Assembly (NCBI GenBank): GCA_002315885.1
Contig: DCIO01000081.1
Span: 1 to 26,729 of the forward strand
Source: Lentisphaeria bacterium UBA1724
GTDB taxonomy: Bacteria; Verrucomicrobiota; Lentisphaeria; Oligosphaerales; Oligosphaeraceae
Reading direction: 5' to 3'
Length of the DNA stretch: 26,729 nucleotides
In this document: in pieces, positions 24,061 to 26,729 of the stretch
Layout: the number at the start of each line of letters is the position of its first letter
Position numbering within the stretch: position 1 is the first letter of the stretch
Made by a program: the position numbers and the translations under genes
The notes under the pieces: model-generated
Databases searched by the model: none
Seen by the model: only the letters and a program-made list of their open reading frames with translations
What the model was told of the DNA's origin: nothing

Positions 24061-26729
24061 TTATTCGAGCCGCAATTTTCCTTGGGAGTTATCTGGGAGA
24101 GACAATTCGAGGACTCCATCCACCTGCTGGAATTCCACGGGTTCTCCGCGATAGGTGATGGTGTGTGGCCTTTCGTTTTCGGGCACATAGAGCAGCGTGG
24201 TCCTGCCGTGGTGGCCTGTCAGGCGGATTTCGGCTTCCAGTGTGGTGCCCTCGTGTTTTTCGTCGAGGATCCAGAAATCCATACCGCCGGTGAGTCGTCC
24301 AGGTTTGTAGTATGCGTTATACCATGCCAGGACGGGTGTGGAGAGTCCGCCGAAGTGGTGGCAACCGCAACCGCGGCCATTGATGGCGCTGAAATGTTCG
24401 AAGGTGTAGTAGCTCTGGTCGGTTTCGTGCTTCCAGACATTCAGGCCCGTCTTGGCGATGCGTCGTGCGAAATCCCCTCGACCGTGGTCCAGTGCGGATT
24501 TCCAGAAGAACCACTGGTGGGGCATCCAAATGGCGCCATTCCAGTAGCCGTCCTTCAAATAGTATGGCGCGGACTGGTCCACCGCAGTCAGACCGTATGC
24601 AGTCCAGAGATGCTCGGGGGATTCCAGGCGACTCCAAAGCAACTCCTGCTGTTCTGGAGTGCACTCGCCCGTCACCAGGGGCACCACGCCGTCAAAGCCG
24701 AAATTGAAATTCTGTCCTGAGGCGGGGTCCCTGTAAATCCCCACATATTCGCCCTGGGCATCGTGCTGGACATAGCTGAAGACGCCGTCCTTCTCGGACC
24801 AGGCGTATTTCTGCAATGCGTCGGTAAATCGTGCGATATCCGCATCATAGACGGCGATGTCGGCGTTCTTTCCCAGCATCTGTGCACAATGCCGTAGGGT
24901 CTTGGCGAAGCGTGTGGCATGGGCGGTGGTAACGCAGGGCGCCACGTCGTAATTCTGTTCGCGGAACATCTGCCACTGCGGCGAGTAGTCGTCCCACCCG
25001 CCGGAGTTGTAGAAGATATCCCAGGTCTGGAGAAGTCCCGTCTTGAAGCGAGCGGAGGTAGTATCCGCCAAATGCCCCGCCAGGAAATCATAGAAGTGCT
25101 TCAGACGCGGATAGAAATACTCCAGCGCCTCCTTGTCCTGGGTGCGGTTCCAGATTTCCTGGAAGAGGTAGGACTGGACGGGAAGTGGCGTTCCGTGGTT
25201 GATGAAGGCGTTCTCCTCTTCGGGAGGCGTCACATAGACATTCAGGTTTTCGATGGCGCGGGTCTTGTCCAATTCCAGCAACCCCAGTCCGATGAAGCCC
25301 GAATCCCAGGTGTAGAGGCTGTTGAAGAATTTATCGGGACTGTGGTGGCGGATTGTCTTTCCCAGGCATCGTATCGGGAACTTGATGTTGGTCATCAATG
25401 CCGCCGCCATCAGCTGTTCGCCCAGGCGATAGCCTGCGCCCGCGGGAGTGCATTTCAGTGGGAAGGCGCTCTGGTGGGCCTGGCGGGAGAGTGCCTCCAG
25501 AGATACCTCGTCCAGCGAGACGCCCTGCGGAAGCTGGTCGCCCTCTGCAAAGAGCGCATACAGGACCGTAGAGCCCTTGGCGGGGATTGTGATGGGAATG
25601 AAATAGGCTTCCTTGATATACTGGCTGCCTGCGCGCCCGCCCGTGACCTCGGAGGGGTTATACAGCGGATGGCGAATGCCGTAGGAGTAATTCAGCAAGT
25701 CCACGATATTCGAGACATTGTATTCACGTTCGTAGGCCTGGCTGCTCCACCACATGAAATGCGCTCCAGAACTACTGCGTATCACCGCACTGCAAGGGAT
25801 GGGACCTGCCTCAGAATGGGGCGTATCCACGGATGACGTGGCCGCAAAGCCAATCTCGCTTGCCTGGCAATCGGGCGACACCACCACGCCGTCAATGCGG
25901 AGACCATTGGAAGGCGCGCCACTGACCAGACGGATGGTGCCACTGGGCGACAACAATCCGCGGAAAAGTTCGTAGACGACAAACTCGCCCGTGCCAGACA
26001 ATGTCATGGAAGAGCTTATTCCATTGACCGTGATTGCCAGGGACGCCTTCTCCCCCGCTTCCAATTTTGCACGCATAAAGACCACGCCCCGGTCTGCACC
26101 CGCGAAGGCGTAGTCCCAATCCACCTCGTCACCCGCGAAAGCCCCGAAGCACTTTCCCAGTCGGTTGATATGGGGAGCGCCGATGCAGCACCCGCCAACC
26201 GTACCGCCCACTTCCTCAATGCCGCGACGGGCGCCATTGAAGACCGCGTGATAATCGGGACGGATGTGGGCGTATGCCAAATGCGCGTAGTCCACCGCAT
26301 CCAGCCACACCGCCTCCGCAGGCAACTGCGGCACCACCGCACTCTCAGGCGCAAAACGGGCGAAGAGGAAGAGGGACGCCGTCTGCAGTTCGTCGGTGGT
26401 GTTCACATACTCGATGCGTGCCAGACGGCATGCCTCATTCACGTAGGAATAGCTAGTCTCGGCATAAAAGACGTCCTTCGGAATCAACTGCTGACGACAG
26501 CTGAAATAGCGGAAATCCCCACTGGCCTCCCAGGGAGAATACCCGCATTCCCGCAAAGTGTCCGGGGGGAAAATCCCACGCCGCATCAACGACGGCACCA
26601 GAAAGAAATCCATCCGATAGCCCTTCTCCTGGTCCGTAATATGCGAACAGGTGAATAGGTCGTTGGCATAAGGCCCCCAGGCAGGCAGCGACAAATCATG
26701 GGTGCCATTCAGATAGTCGTATGCGTTGG
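24061..26729 (-). CDS. GH63/MGH-like glycoside hydrolase, 5' end outside window
   Basis: The visible part begins with a ~400-residue beta-rich N-terminal region, followed by an (alpha/alpha)6-barrel catalytic domain like those of GH63 and mannosylglycerate-hydrolase-type enzymes. Barrel signatures are SLYTWDSGFIGLGLLELD (a candidate catalytic Asp in WDSGF, about residue 464 counted from codon 26694), DGYWNGAIWMPHQW, and YTFEHFSAINGRG near the end (a candidate catalytic Glu). The frame stays open to the last base; the codons before the TTG at 26694 translate as NAYDYLNGTHD and read smoothly into the protein, so the true start lies beyond 26729. No signal peptide can be judged. It probably cleaves an alpha-linked sugar; the exact substrate cannot be read. 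It ends 45 bp from the DUF4143 gene on the other strand. Confidence 0.88.
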   Translation of the reverse strand, partial: NAYDYLNGTHDLSLPAWGPYANDLFTCSHITDQEKGYRMDFFLVPSLMRRGIFPPDTLRECGYSPWEASGDFRYFSCRQQLIPKDVFYAETSYSYVNEACRLARIEYVNTTDELQTASLFLFARFAPESAVVPQLPAEAVWLDAVDYAHLAYAHIRPDYHAVFNGARRGIEEVGGTVGGCCIGAPHINRLGKCFGAFAGDEVDWDYAFAGADRGVVFMRAKLEAGEKASLAITVNGISSSMTLSGTGEFVVYELFRGLLSPSGTIRLVSGAPSNGLRIDGVVVSPDCQASEIGFAATSSVDTPHSEAGPIPCSAVIRSSSGAHFMWWSSQAYEREYNVSNIVDLLNYSYGIRHPLYNPSEVTGGRAGSQYIKEAYFIPITIPAKGSTVLYALFAEGDQLPQGVSLDEVSLEALSRQAHQSAFPLKCTPAGAGYRLGEQLMAAALMTNIKFPIRCLGKTIRHHSPDKFFNSLYTWDSGFIGLGLLELDKTRAIENLNVYVTPPEEENAFINHGTPLPVQSYLFQEIWNRTQDKEALEYFYPRLKHFYDFLAGHLADTTSARFKTGLLQTWDIFYNSGGWDDYSPQWQMFREQNYDVAPCVTTAHATRFAKTLRHCAQMLGKNADIAVYDADIARFTDALQKYAWSEKDGVFSYVQHDAQGEYVGIYRDPASGQNFNFGFDGVVPLVTGECTPEQQELLWSRLESPEHLWTAYGLTAVDQSAPYYLKDGYWNGAIWMPHQWFFWKSALDHGRGDFARRIAKTGLNVWKHETDQSYYTFEHFSAINGRGCGCHHFGGLSTPVLAWYNAYYKPGRLTGGMDFWILDEKHEGTTLEAEIRLTGHHGRTTLLYVPENERPHTITYRGEPVEFQQVDGVLELSLPDNSQGKLRLE

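Noticed and set aside
1..26729. tRNA, rRNA or CRISPR array
   Set aside because: No clover-leaf-like segment, rRNA motif or regularly spaced repeat-spacer pattern was seen; the only tight tandem repeat has no spacers.

Overview
This 26.7 kb stretch is gene-dense and moderately GC-rich, with nearly every gene on the minus strand. It holds a GYF-domain GTPase operon, a stand-alone non-ribosomal peptide synthetase (NRPS) tied to a partner-switching module, and two expanded AAA ATPase families. Together with a GH63/MGH-type glycosidase, this suggests an uncultured anaerobe of the PVC group (Lentisphaerae/Kiritimatiellae-like), probably from a gut. That is inference; no rRNA or tRNA gene is present to fix it. 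No CRISPR array, transposase or tRNA was seen.

Region A (124-11247, minus strand) looks like one operon read from 11247 down to 124. The order is: an AAA-ATPase-like protein with a C-terminal PD-(D/E)XK domain; a 342-aa membrane-anchored or secreted orphan; a GTPase carrying an N-terminal GYF_2 domain and two zinc-binding CxxC pairs of pairs; a large GAP1-N2-type GTPase-associated protein with one membrane helix; a 1013-aa coiled-coil protein with one membrane helix; and a GYF_2 protein with five membrane helices. Gaps are 6-8 bp or a 4-bp overlap. I read this as a membrane-tethered GTPase-centred complex of the kind proposed to act in bacterial conflict or signalling. A tandem heptanucleotide repeat (36-96) lies just past its 3' end.

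Region B (11374-22376, minus strand) runs from upstream to downstream: XRE regulator, Sfp-type phosphopantetheinyl transferase, a 233-bp gap with three GC-rich hairpins, a 2379-aa NRPS (C-A-T-C-A-T-reductase), an STAS anti-anti-sigma protein, an RsbW-like kinase, and a membrane sensor SpoIIE/RsbU-type PP2C phosphatase. The transferase would activate the NRPS, and the NRPS would release a short peptide aldehyde. The last three genes form a complete partner-switching relay whose first gene starts 9 bp after the NRPS stop, which is an unusual pairing.

Region C (22377-24015) has a 394-bp AT-rich intergenic stretch holding a perfect 21-bp inverted repeat, a second copy of a REP-like palindrome, and an array of TTGGAGAT-type dyads. 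These lead into a plus-strand AAA_14/DUF4143 ATPase. Region D (24061-26729, minus strand) is a GH63/MGH-like glycoside hydrolase whose start lies beyond the right edge.
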